From contig BCHU01000013.1 of the NCBI GenBank assembly GCA_001599715.1, positions 124,001-188,000 on the forward strand: DNA of 64,000 nucleotides, given 5' to 3'. The stretch is from Phaeotremella fagi. Taxonomy: Eukaryota > Basidiomycota > Tremellomycetes > Tremellales > Phaeotremellaceae. The notes beneath the pieces were generated by a model. That model made no database searches, was not told the DNA's origin, and saw only the letters and a program-made list of their open reading frames with translations. The position numbers and the translations under genes are program-made. The first letter of the stretch is position 1, and each line of letters starts with the position of its first letter. This document shows positions 18,736-30,745 of the stretch, piece by piece.

Positions 18736-21700
18736 CTACTTCTTAACAGCCCCACTAACCTTCCTCTTCCCACTCGTTGAGCGAACTTTCGAAATCGAAC
18801 TCGAAGACGTCGAACGTGATTTCGAATGTTGATGTTGTTGTTGATGCAATTCCCTTTGTTTGGCTGCTAGCAATTCTGCCCACAGCGGATTATTTGGGAT
18901 TTTACCAATCAACCCGGAAAGTGTTGTCATCCTGTTCGTTTTCGTTAGTCAACCCATTCGCCGATAAGGGTCGTTTGGGACTTACCACTCAGATTTAGAT
19001 GTATCGTTATCAGCTGCAAACACTATTATATCGCCGTTCTCGAATTCAACTGAGAACGTCCTAGGTCTCGCTGAATACCCTTCATCACTACCCCTAGGTT
19101 TGAAAGTTAATCTGGAAGTAGGTGATCCCATGAGGGCATTACAGTCGTTCAAGGCGATAGCTTGTCGAAGTGAGATCGAAGTGACTTCTTTCTTGGTAAC
19201 CTCGTTGATGGCTATCAAGTTACCTCCGACTAATTTGAAAAGTCTTCTCTTGGGAAGCTGTGAAAAGTCGTTTATCAGCTTACATCTCTTTTTTATAATG
19301 GAAACGGAGTTACCTTGCAATCACCACCTTCCTGAGTTAAAACTCCTTCATGATACTCATGTTCCCACCATGAATGATGTCTCATCCCCCGTAAACAATC
19401 ATCGATACTTCCAGGCAAGTCCCCAACCCCCAAACCAGGGATCGCGGGTAATCTCAAAATCTGTAAAGTAATCTTAGCCACCTGAGGTCGACTACTCGAA
19501 CCATCCTTCTCCTCATCATTCTTAAACATAGCGAACATAGGATATCTAATTTCCAAAACCTTGGCTTCGCAATTTTTAGCGATCGGTTTGAAAGCTACGT
19601 GTGTTTTGGCGATGGTGTTGGATGTTGGCGTAATGAAATATTTCGCTATTGTTGGACCAGTTTCACTCATGCCACTACCAGGTTTAAGTATTGGTACAGG
19701 AGTAGTTGTCCTACCAGCGGGTGCCGAAGACGATTTCGCTTTTCTAGGTGAACTAAATATATTTCTGAATCCGGAAGATTTGTTCGACACAGGTGTAGGA
19801 GCTCTACTAGCTTGAAGTTGAACTGGTGGTGGAGGATTCAGTTTCTCGTGAATCGCCTTGAGTATATGTGGATCACGTCTGATATCCAAAGCAAGCGAAA
19901 ATTCGAAATTCGGATGTTCAACCAAAGAGAATTCTTGATTGACTCGAGCACCCTCGGTGAGGATTTGATAAGGTGTTCGAATATAATCAATACCGTTATC
20001 CAAGGTAATACAGAAATGAGTGGGTTGATCAGGAAGTGGAACCGAGAGATTTTCAATTCCAAGAACTAGATTGATTAGTTTACATTCACTTGAAAATGCT
20101 TACCTTTGACGAAAATGGTACCAGAAGCTTTACCAGCACTAATCTCTTTCGTTTTCATAGCCCTAATCTCCGCGGCGTACTCGTTCTAAAACTCAGTCAG
20201 CATCACCCGGAATCACTCCAACTCACCATATCAGAAGGACGACGTAATTGTCTCCAAGCTCTTCCAGAATCAATATCACCCGCTTTCCCATGTTGTCCAA
20301 CTTTATCGTCAGCCGCACGAACGACCTTGTGTTCTTTGACTTTATATTTACGCTACAGTTTCGTTAGCTTCAGTCATTCTATTTTCCAGCTAACCAACTC
20401 ACATCGTTACCGATGTTCCCGATATCCTCTCTAAAAGCGTCAAGGATCGACCGAGCATCGTCATCCATACCCAAAGTGAGTCTTGGACTAACAACAGAAG
20501 ATCTAGGTACATCCGCCTCACCAACACTAACACTTCGTCTTCGTCGAACACCCGAAGCTTTATTCTCAGAGTTCTTTTCGGTAGTCGATTTCCTAGTCGA
20601 ATCAACAACCTCAACCCTGTTAGAAATAACCCGTTGATCCTTAGTCGGCGTCTGAGGTGGTCGTTGAAGGATACTCGTAGGAACGAAATTGGATTGGGTA
20701 ACCGCTTCAGTAGCTTTGGATACCACCCTGACTTTCTCTTTGTCGTTCGAAGGAGAAATCACTCCCATGAGTTTATCAAGGGCACTCTGTGGATTACCCA
20801 ATGACCCGTCTTTAGCGTTTTGTTTAGCGACTTCGTGAGCTGATTGAGTTTGAGCTCTTGGTCTCATTTTCGGTCTATCCTCGTTTTTACTGTTATCAAC
20901 AGCATCAGCACCGGTGGTATGAGCTTTAGTCATTGGAATAGATGTTGGGCGAGGTGGCAACTCTTTATCTATCTTAGGTAAAACCGAAGTTGAAATACCT
21001 TCAAAATCTCTATCAAGATTCGAAGGTTTCCTAGATAAACTCCCATCCGCCAATCTCTGTTGAATAGTTTCTTTAATCATTTCACGAGAGATACGTTGTC
21101 TAACACGTCCGGTCCCAGTTGACGCAGAAGTCGAACTGGATTTGAATGAAGTTGATTCAGAAATAATCGAAAATCTATTAGAAGTCGAAGTTGAATCTGA
21201 AAATCCAGAGAATCTATTCGAGTTCGAAGTCGATTCTGAAAATCCTGATAACCGGTTGGAACCAGTCGATTGGGATTGGAACGAATCTCGAACGGGAGAA
21301 ATGATAGTTTTAGTGACCAACTTTTCATTGTCAACAGGATGTAGACTGAGTTCTTCAAAATCGAAATCAGGGATTCGGTGGGGACTTTCGTATTTGGTGT
21401 TGGTCTTGATGACAAGTGGTTTCGGTGGAGTCACTGGTCGAACAGGTTCAGGAATTTGAGGAGCATCAGATAAAGTAGTCGAAGTACTGAAGAAAGGTGA
21501 GATGGAACCAATGAATGGAAGTGAGATATCCAGCTTAGATGCCTAAAATGTCAGCTTAATTCAAGATCCAAACCTACCCTCTTTTCAATGACCTTCTCCT
21601 TCTCCTCAGATTTCATAGGACTAGTGACAGGACTAGGTAAATCCAAAGACTCCGGTTTAGGAGGTTTAGGTAAACCCCTCTTACTCCCGTCATCAACCGA

Positions 21701-24001
21701 ATAATCAACAGACGATCGATTGGATTTAAACTGAGTCATTCGTTTACTAGGACCGATCATTTCTGGAACCTCGCTAACTTTTCTAGGAGTGAGATCAGCC
21801 GAGGGACCATAGGAATTTGGATTCTTCTTTGGGGTCATCGTGGATAGATTATAGATATCGGTCGTTGGGAAAGTGTTGAGTTTGACTTCCCGACCTGGTG
21901 AATCGAACATTGAATCCTTTCTCTCCACTCTGATAGGTTCGTACAGGTGTTGATTAACAGTTTGACTGTCTTCATCCTCTGGATAAGAGACCTCAAAATC
22001 TTCACCTTTAACCTCTGTCAATCCTTGAGTAACAGCTTGACTTCTGGGCATCCCCAGACCCAAACTTTGGGTTGCTAGCATCCGAGCAGCGGCAGTTCGT
22101 TCTGCATGACTAGTTCTTCCGAGTGGGATTCCACCCTCAGATCGATTAGAATCTGGGTTAAGAAGTTGAGTTGTTGTCTGTATAGTGATGAATGGATCAG
22201 CTAGAGTACCGGATTGATGAGCATGTGGTCCGGGCGTGTTTTCAGTTTGATTGACACCGATGGAAGGTTGAGCAGCGTTTGCGTTCATCAGCATCGAATG
22301 TTCGTCCGAATGAGGGAAATCAGGTTGATCGAATGGTGATATGTCTCCAAGTGGTGGAAGGGAATGTGCGAGAGCTGCACGTTCGGAATGATGAGTACGT
22401 CCATATGGAATTCCAGATTCATCCCTATCAGAAACGTCTAATGCCTTGAATGATTCAGCGGTAGAATCAACAGCTGCCATGAGAGGTGTACCATGGATGC
22501 TACCACCTAATGAAGGGGTATCCAAGAAATGAGTTGGTTGCTGAGTCGCAACAGGTAGATCTGGTAATACCGAATCCTCAAAGTCGGGTTGATCAGGGAA
22601 AGCAGGCGTTGACATATCAGGTGGTGAGAATAAACCTTCTTCAACGAGAGCACTCATGAAATCAGCAGTAGCGGATTCATGAGGTGTAGGGAAACCTTCA
22701 GATGTATCTGGTGATTCACCAACAAATCTTCTGGTAGCAATTTGAACAGTATCATCCTCAGAATCAAGAACCTCCATACTACCTTCTCTGAATCTTTCAC
22801 CGTCATCAGTCCAATCTTCGTCGTCCGATCCAGCACGTTCAAAACTGCCATCGGCACTACCTTCTATCGACATCCTTTCGAATTCTTTGACATCAGGGAT
22901 AGATTGGAAAGTGACGGTTTTACTTTGACGAGATGGTGAGTCCATGTAATCTGCTAAACCTCTTGGACCACGTAGTCGTCTAGAGGGAGTAATAGAAGAT
23001 TTAGTTGGAGTTTGTAGATCCGTGATTTGACCTAAGGGTGAGGCTTTGGATCCACTGGGGATTCGAGTTGAAGGGGAGGCCGAAGGTGAAGTCCTAGCAA
23101 GAGTTGATCCAGGCGAAACACGACGTTTACCGTTTGAAGTTCGACGTGGGGAAGGGGAAGAAAAGATGTCATCTTTAGCGACAGGGATGGTCTTTGGACT
23201 AGGATGATTGGGACTGTCGACAGCACGACTGTTCGCCATAGCAGTCAAACCACCACTTGATGAAGATCTAGATTGAGACATTCCACCTTCCGCCAAGAAC
23301 GGTGATTTAGTAACCAAATTCCCTTTAGCTAAACCCTTCAACCCCATGCTTTGTTTAGCGACTCGTTTCGTCGATCTAACATCGGGACTTTCGTTTTCTT
23401 TACTCCCCGAAACTTTTCTTTCGACAGATAGTTTCCTTTCACCACCAGCCACAGGGAAAGCTACTCTCCCACGTTCACTTGAAACTTTTCTCGTCCCAGC
23501 TACAGCTGATCCTGTACTACCGCTTCCACTTGATGAACGTGATTTGGGTGATATACCTATACCTAAACCGATAGCTACTTTGGGTGTAGCAGCGACCCCA
23601 GTAGCTGGAGCAGCTGCTTGACCTAAACTTCTAGTTGGTGTCGTAGTAGACCGTCTTTCATGTATAACACGATCTTTACCTGTCGTGTCAACATCTAAAC
23701 CGGCAGCCTGTTGACCTTGAACCGTAGTTGGACTTTTGAACGGTGAATTAGAAACCAAAGAATTTCTTGAGACATGTTTGAAAGATGAACTGGTTCTTCT
23801 GGGTGATGAAGCGTCGAGTGGGTTGATGGGTGAAGTTGGTGTAAGTTTGATTGGTGAGGTTATGGAATCACGTTTATTGATTTGAAGAGGTGACCATCCT
23901 TTTGCTGATGATGAGATGATGGAGTTGCGGACTGCTGAGGAGGCTGAGTTGGGGGAGGCGTGAAGACGTAGACGGGTTGAGGGGGAGGATGGGTCGGACA
24001 T
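18736..24001 (-). CDS. BUD4: Bud4/anillin-type septin-ring protein with C-terminal PH domain (about 1663 aa)
   Basis: Seven exons on the minus strand: 24001-21578, 21542-20403, 20352-20227, 20185-20104, 20065-19314, 19257-18986 and 18931-18736. All join in frame (introns 35-56 nt). The first about 1190 residues are low-complexity and rich in Ser-Pro and Thr-Pro, with many possible CDK sites. Next comes an anillin-homology region (GTIFVKVLGIENLSVPLPD, then LDNGIDYIRTPYQ and QEFSLVEHPNFEFSLAL), as in Bud4. A PH domain begins at about residue 1508 (LPKRRLFKLVGGNLIAINE through SVEFENGDIIVFAADND to SEWMTTLSGLI). Bud4 and anillins tether septins at the division site and mark axial bud sites. A 16-residue motif around GIPxGRTxHxER occurs twice (near residues 527 and 623). 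Confidence is high for the family, lower for orthology. Confidence 0.9.
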
Positions 24002-24519
24002 TGGGGTTGCTGGGTGGTGTTAGTAGTGACTGCGAGGGGAGAGTGATCAAGTTGACGTACGATTGTTGGTTGGTGGGAGCGGGGTTGTTTGTTGATTGTT
24101 GTTCCAGTGACCTAAGACGCTGTTGTCTGGTGTGGGTGGGTGGTGTGGTCGTATGATATGAATATGAATATGAATATAAAAGATAGATGTAAACGTGAAG
24201 TAAATGTCAATGCTGTCCAACTCCTACTCCCCCTATTTCCTGTTAACCAACGTTGAGTGATAAATCTCAATGACAATGTTTACGCAAAACAAAAGTCAGC
24301 CGCGAGCTAGTGGCAAAGATTTCCTAAACCGGTAGTTTTCTCGGTGTTATTGTTGTGGCACATTCACAGAAACGTGCTAAACACATGGTTTCTATTTGCT
24401 AAGTCTGGAGCCCCACTCCATCGGCAGTACCGATTACTTCGAGTCGTCCATCTACGAGGTATAAATACTGTCTTTGTCTCCCCCATACCTAAACACCNNC
24501 CCCCCCCCCCCCCCNCAAA
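24002..24519. promoter_or_regulatory. Divergent promoter region between BUD4 and the PhzF-like gene
   Basis: It contains a short ATGAATATGAAT-type repeat near 24158-24178 and the ambiguous bases with a poly-C tract just before the ATG at 24520. No gene. Confidence 0.5.
24498..24515. other. Ambiguous bases flanking a poly-C tract
   Basis: Bases 24498, 24499 and 24515 are N around a run of 15 C, ending 5 nt before the PhzF-like ATG. This is probably an unresolved homopolymer or short patch in the assembly, so its true length is unknown. Confidence 0.85.
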
Positions 24520-25659
24520 ATGACAAAAACACCCTATGCAGTCTTGAACGCTTTCACCACCTCCCCCCACTCAGGCAATCCAGCCTCAGTCCTCCTCCTC
24601 CCCAAAGGCGACTGGCCCCCCGACTCAACCCTACAATCCCAAGCCACAACCTTCAATCACCCAATGACAGCTTTCCTCCTGCCCCTATCAGAAGGTCAAT
24701 ACGGTTTACGTTGGTTCAACCCGGCCTCAGAACAAAAAATCTGTGGTCATGCCACTATAGCTCTTTCGAGATATTTGTTTTCTCTACCCTCTATACCTAG
24801 GAAACTGAATTTCGAAACTAAATGGCATGGAACGGTTACGTCTGAACTTGTTGAACATCCATTTGGTGAGGGCGAGGTGGTAGCCATTGATTTCCCTACT
24901 TTACTTGGATTCTCTTTGGTCGATAAGAAATCAAATAGATTCAATGAGATTGTACAATTGTTGAATGATGGTACTGATGGTGTTTGGGGGGCTGTTGGGG
25001 ATGGTGTGCAAGTTGGGATTGAGGATATAGCTGAAACTCCGGATTACATTTTGATAATCGAAGTGAACTCTGATGTCGATCTCAAGAAGATCAAGATTGA
25101 TTCGACGAAATTCGTAGGTCCAAGACGTGTGGAAATCAAACAACTCACCTACAACTTAAACGTTCATAGTCATCCCTCCCACCCCATATCCTATTTACAC
25201 AAATCCATAACCCAAAAAACGGGGGTGGGGAACACATCCATACAAGGGTCCTAGTCAACGTCCCAGGATTCCGACACGAGGATTCAGCCGTAAGTCAAAC
25301 AAACTCCCACCCGTTACCATCCAATTGTCTAATCGTAAAAATAGACCGGATCAGCCCACTGCGCAATAATTCCATATTACCTAACCACCCCCGCCCTATC
25401 CCGACTAACCACCCTCCACCCAACCCAAAATTTCATCGACTGTTCAACCACTCAATCTACTGTTGCTGTTGCTGTAGCCGATCCCTCGAAAGAAGGTGAT
25501 GGCTTCACGTTCAAAGTTAAACAACTTTCTCAGAGGGGTGGGGAGATGGTCGTCTCTTGGATCTCTGGACGGAATGGGGATGGTATTGATGGGAGGGAGG
25601 GGACGGTTAGGATTATGGGGAACGCTGTAGAGGTTGAAAATGGGTTTGTGGATTTGTAA
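24520..25659 (+). CDS. PhzF-family isomerase/epimerase-like protein (342 aa)
   Basis: Three exons, 24520-25113, 25170-25289 and 25345-25659. The family's two hallmark segments are present: FNPASEQKICGHATIAL, where the glutamate is the expected catalytic acid/base, and HEDSATGSAHC, corresponding to EDPVTGSAH. The latter is created by splicing intron 2 (SA|TGSAHC). The C-terminal LSQRGGEMVVSW fits the second half of the diaminopimelate-epimerase-like fold. Yeast Yhi9 is a homologue and its physiological substrate is not settled. Intron 1 (56 nt) is required because the next segment (ILFTQIHN to TRVLVNVPGF) lies in another frame. The gene ends 122 bp from the convergent fusion gene. Confidence 0.82.
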
Positions 25660-25781
25660 TCATGTTTGTTAAGTTTTATTGGAATGGATAGAATTTTTTT
25701 GTAGACAGGGTTTTGGTTTTGAATGTCGATATGAATACATGAGCTAACGGTCTATCATACCAACTAACCAACCACCAACCT

Positions 25782-28207
25782 CTAAGATCTATCTCTAACC
25801 ACCAACCCCAAACACCCCTCCCCAGCCACATCACCCACAACCACCACCGTCCCAAACCTCCCCCCTCCCCCACCCCCAACCCCCTCACCCACCAACCCCA
25901 AAACCAACTCCCTATAACTGACCTGTCTAGCCAACCCACCACCAAAAACAATCGCCCCCTCCTCAAACTCATACCCCTCCCTCTGTCTCAACGAGTCAAT
26001 CATATCAACTATACCCTCAACTAAAAGTTTCGCCGCTGATTCAACTGCTTTGATGGCTATTCTATCAGGTTGGTTTTGGGTGTATCGAGAGATGATTTTG
26101 GGGGAGAGATTGGCTATTTGCAGTTTTCTTTGATTGGTCGCTTCTACAGCTGGGAGAGTTGGGTCAAGTTGATACTGTATTTCTTTTAATTGATGTTTTA
26201 TGAGTGAAGAGAAAGGGGGGACTAACGACTTTAGCCAATATTTCCCCTGTTTTGGTAACACCGAAATGTTCTTTCATGTCTCGCGCCAAATCACCTTCTT
26301 CCTCACCTCGATCAAAAGCTTCGACAGCATATCGAATCGCCCAACGTCCCAGATCGAACGCTAATTGGTTCTCTCATCAGTAATTCGATCGAACGATGAG
26401 GATAAAAGCCATACCCGACCCATCGTCACCTAATAAAAACCCTAGACCACCTCTTCGACCGGTTTGCACGACTCTGCCTTGTGCGTCAACTTCCAATCCG
26501 ATGATCACACTTCCTGTACCTGCGATCACCGCTATTCCCCATTTACAACCGTTTTTCAGTAGGGTTCCGCCGAGTAGATGGGCGTCGTTGAAGATTGGGA
26601 GGGAGGGTATCGAACTGATAATTTCATCAACCGTGAGATATTTGGTTTCGATGAGAGTGGAGACATACAAGAAATCACCCATCAATTCACTCATCATCTT
26701 CTCGTCTAGTTCTGTGTCACATCCCGATACCTTCCATCAGCAAATTTCAACTCCAATACTCACTCCTATCCAGACGTCTTTAAATTTTATTGGACATTTG
26801 GTGTCACCTCTTCCAGAGGTGGTGTTCGATGGTAGTTGTTTGATAGCTTCTAATACGGTCGATGTTACTCTGGTTTCGATCAGTGTCGAGACAGTTTCGA
26901 TGTGAGTAAACATACATTTTATAACAGTTTTGTATCCCAACCTAGAGATCGATTGTCAGTTTCAGAAATTTGACGTATTCGAAGTTCGAGTAGTAATCAC
27001 CTCCGCCATGTTACTAGTCCCTCCCACACCTCTAGCTACAATCTTCCCTTCAGACGATGCAATAGCCACATCAGTTTTCGTCCCACCACACTAAAGAAGT
27101 TTCAGTATAAAAACAAATACTGCAACCAACTCACATCTATACAAATATAGAGATCTTGGTTGGAATTTGAAGTAGTCGCCGACCCGTTCGGGATAGCAGC
27201 CTTTGATTCCTTCTGAAAGGCCACTGTACAAACCGTAGTTCCTGTTCCACCACCGAACGAGAATGATTTATGAGGTACACTGGAGCTGGGATAGGGTTAG
27301 AATATCGAGTTGTAACCCATAAAGCACCAGACCACATACTGGTATTTGAAGCCTAAACGGTAAAATCAGCACTCAACAAAATTGCCAAGAAAACTCAAGA
27401 AAATACCCACCTAAACCCTCTCTAGTAAACCGCCTCTTAACCTCCTCCTCGGTGAAATTACAACTAGTAATCAAGAAGAAACCACCTTCTTGAACCAACT
27501 CCGAAACTCGCATAGGATAAACGAAACTAGGTAACAAGCCATTCTCCAATACCTGATCTGACAGTGCCAAAGCATCAAAAGTACCTTTATCAAGTACCAA
27601 ATCCCAAGTTTCATCATAACTCTCTCGTAACAAATCACCTATTCTCCATGAAACAGTGAATTCATTCACTACCTCCTCGTCTTCGTCCAATTCTTCATCA
27701 ATACATTTCAATCGTTTGGCGGTGATGGATTCAGATAATTTTATTGAGAGTTCAGAATAATCTATTCCTGTGAGTTCGTATTTTTGGGGTGTTGGGGTAG
27801 GGGAAGTTAGGAATGAGAGGAGGAGGGTACCGTTTCCACTTCCGCATTCTAGGATTTTTGTTGGTTTGCTGTGAGGAGTGGTTGGGGGTAGATTTTTGGT
27901 TGCCCATTGACGCATTTTTTTGATTGACGATTCACCGAACCTGGAATCGTTATTAGGTCTAATGTGAGGGAGGGGAACGGAAAGCTTACCAGACTTCACC
28001 TTCGTCGCCTACATCCTTATAGACACCTTGTGTCAGTTCATACTCCCTAAGCAATGTTGGTAAGACATACCTCGAAAACTCTGACTTCTCTCCTACATGA
28101 CCCAGTCAGCTTTCTCTTAAGACACGAAAAATGAACCCTTACTCGTATACACTATCCCAATGATCTTTCGTACCCAGCTTTGAAGGTGGAAGTTCTTCTT
28201 CTGACAT
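25782..28207 (-). CDS. Fusion: EFM4-type lysine methyltransferase + N-acetylglucosamine kinase-type ATPase (about 623 aa)
   Basis: Twelve exons on the minus strand: 28207-28143, 28092-28071, 28015-27990, 27940-27411, 27352-27340, 27285-27135, 27090-27001, 26941-26916, 26869-26764, 26730-26415, 26360-26227 and 26174-25782. The total is 1872 nt and every junction keeps frame. Residues 1 to about 246 are EFM4/See1-like: SKLGTKDHWDSVYE, GDEGEVWFGE, the SAM motif ILECGSGNGTLL, DLVLDKGTFDALAL, and C-terminal YHSSVPHKSFSFGG with TVAFQ. These enzymes methylate translation elongation factor 1A. After an 18-residue polar linker, residues about 264-623 are a BadF/GlcNAc-kinase domain: LYICIDCGGTKTD (phosphate loop), VIAGTGS, GFLLGDDGSAFDLGR and IVFGGGLA. 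The kinase part has no ATG of its own upstream of GGTKT. Retaining the 44-nt intron 27091-27134 would stop translation after the methyltransferase. Confidence 0.85.
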
Positions 28208-28411
28208 GATGATATGTTGTGAATAAATGAATTAAGACAACAACAAAGAAAAGTCACTGGTGCTGGATGCATTTGGTAAAATTCGATATGTGGGGCTCCA
28301 CAGTGTTGCAACGCGTTTATCGCTGTCACCTCTGCTTGGTTGTCAACTCAATATCTCAACATCTCAACATCTCAACATCTCAATAGCAAATTACTATCAA
28401 ACAGCATTGAA
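28208..28411. promoter_or_regulatory. Divergent promoter with 8-bp tandem repeat
   Basis: This 204-bp region is shared by the fusion gene and ATG3. At 28351-28384 an ATCTCAAC unit is repeated about four times, ending some 27 bp before the ATG3 start. Confidence 0.6.
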
Positions 28412-30184
28412 ATGAATAACCCACTCTTAGCTATCCAAGTGAGTCACCCACACCCAATTCATCTAACCCCAATCACAGAGTCAATATTGGGCTGTTAGAG
28501 ATTATCTCTCTCCAGTAAGTTACCTTCTCGTTCAACCCCTTTTGCCACCCCACCCATTGATCAACCCCTAACCCATTGATACTCGTAGGTACTTCGTGAA
28601 AGTAAATTCAAAGAACATGGTAGAATCACACCAGGTAAGTCAACCATATCCATGACTACAAGCAGAAATATCTCTCCTAACTCAACATCAGAGGAATTCG
28701 TAGCAGCCGGTGATTTCCTTACGTTCAAATTCCCAGTTTGGCAATGGTATTTACATCCATTTCTTCCATCTATCAATGACTAATCCAGACTAAAAGGGAG
28801 AAAGGAGATCCATCAAAAGCTCGTGATTTCTTACCTGAAGATAAACAATATCTGATCACTAGAAATGGTATCTTCACCCCTTTACTCTGACCGCAGCACA
28901 AACACTGATGAAAACACAAAAAACAGTCCCTTGTCTTCGTCGTGCTACCGCTGTCAATTATACGGATGCTGATGAGGATGCTGAGAAATTGTTAAGTTTC
29001 ATGGATGAGGTAAGTAGTTTGATTACAACCTCAACCTGTTATACTAACACTCGCTTTAGGCGGAAGAAGCCCCTGGACCTGATGGAACGAAAAATGATGA
29101 TGATGATTGGGTAGCAACTCATATCGGACGTGGTAGGTGATCAGTATCCACGTACATCCAAAACAAATCTAACAAAAACTAGCACCCCAACCATCATCCC
29201 AAAACCCAACTGCATTAACCGAAATCCCCGATATCTCAGATTCACCCGACCTAAAATCTAAAAACCCACCTGTCGAAGATTTATCGAAATTGAGTTTATC
29301 GGAATCAGACGATTTACCACCTGACGACGAGATCCCAGATATGGACGATATACCCGATATGGATGAGGGTGAAGGATTGGAGGAAGATGATGATGCCGCT
29401 GTTAAAGTTGTTAGACCGAGCGAGTAAGTTGTTTGTGTATGTACTGCTGGGTTCAAGTTGTTTATTCGAATTCATAGGGACGAGGTTAAATCTACCGTTG
29501 GACAGAATTTGCTTCAGGTCAGAACTTATGATTGTTTGATCAGTTACGATAAACATTATCAAACTCCACGTTTTTGGTTGTTGGGTTATGACGAGGTGAG
29601 TCAGGAGGATATTGAATTGCGTCGTAACTAATCAAATCGACATATAGAACAAAACACCTCTAACCCCAACTCAAGTTTTCCAAGACGTACCAGCCGACCA
29701 TGCATTCAAAACAATGACCATGGAACCCTTCCCTCATTCAGGTCAACAACTAGCTTCAGTCCATCCATGTAAACACGCAAGTGTAATGAAAAAATTCATA
29801 GACAGAATGGAAGATCATAACGCTACCACTGGAAGTGGGAACGGGAACACTTCACCTAATCCAGGTGTCGAGAAAAAGAAAGGTAAATGGGGGATTGGAG
29901 GGATGGTACGTAAAGTTACTGGAGGTTCTTCTTCTTCCGCAGCGGTTACGACGGAGAAGAAGGAGGGTAGTAGTGGATCAGAAGAGATTGTTGAAACTGG
30001 TGTTCAAGTCGATTTCTATCTCGTCATCGTGAGTTAGTTATCGAGAGTGGAGACTGATCATGGGTAGTTCTTGAAATTCATCGCTAGTATCGTTCCGACC
30101 ATCGAGGTGAGTCAGATGGATGAACATCTCTCCCACAATGTCAGCTAACGGAAAAATTAGGTCGATAGTACCACTGCTTTCTAA
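28412..30184 (+). CDS. ATG3: Atg3, E2-like conjugating enzyme of the Atg8 lipidation system (397 aa)
   Basis: Twelve exons: 28412-28438, 28479-28514, 28589-28634, 28692-28746, 28797-28867, 28927-29009, 29060-29132, 29183-29423, 29478-29595, 29648-30028, 30068-30106 and 30161-30184. Atg3 marks: [81 protein letters not shown], and the catalytic Cys291 in [13 protein letters not shown]. The enzyme takes Atg8 from Atg7 and transfers it to phosphatidylethanolamine. The acidic flexible loop (residues about 165-240) is family-typical. Unusual are a roughly 60-residue Gly/Ser/Lys-rich insertion after the active site and a C-terminus ending EVDSTTAF where many orthologues end in a Trp-containing tail. 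Twelve exons, several under 50 nt, fit intron-rich basidiomycetes. Confidence 0.95.
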
Positions 30185-30745
30185 TTTATTCCCCAGTTTT
30201 TGATTTTTGTAATATCATATTACCGTATTGTAGACGACAGATACATACCCATGTAGAAAGTGAATCTTGATACTACAGGCTGAGATCAGTAGTGTTTCCT
30301 GTCAAGAGTGGCACTTTTGTCATTCGCCATCGAAATGTTGAATGGCGAAATAACTCACCCGTGGAAACAAGACTCACCTACTTTCTCTTTATCAACCGAT
30401 CCTCATGAGCGGTCAAAGAATCTAATTACCAACCTCTTGTAAATGCAACACCTTGGCAGTGATCCGAAACTGACGCCATATTCGATCGGGTTCTTCCTAC
30501 ACCGAAATGTGATTTTCATTTCGGATTTGATAATGTGATGCCAATTCTGGTTTTCAATTAACCATATTCTAAACGGTGGTGACGTGATACGTTCGAATCT
30601 CATAGTTTCATGCGTTGCGTTCGGGTGAGAATAGAGAAAGGTGACTATCGGTTTAACTTAGAACAAACAAACCGTTGAAAAGTCCACATAGTCAAGAAAC
30701 AAAAAAGGAATTCTCTCCAAATCACTCATCGAACCACCACTCACC
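30185..30745. other. Intergenic region, nothing recognised
   Basis: 3' region of ATG3 and promoter of the aldolase gene. A CATTTCG/CGAAATG inverted pair occurs near 30325-30345 and again near 30505-30520. No conserved ORF. Confidence 0.4.

Noticed and set aside
22654..23621. Short ORFs on both strands within the BUD4-like gene
   Set aside because: They overlap a strongly supported exon and have no family features.
24498..24515. Poly-C tract as a regulatory element
   Set aside because: It is bordered by ambiguous bases, so it is more likely an assembly artefact than a real homopolymer of known length.
25782..27340. A separate GlcNAc-kinase gene starting at the ATG near 27337
   Set aside because: That ATG is out of frame with the kinase and its sequence is better explained as the end of a methyltransferase exon plus an intron. 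The first ATG in the kinase frame lies after the GGTKT phosphate loop.
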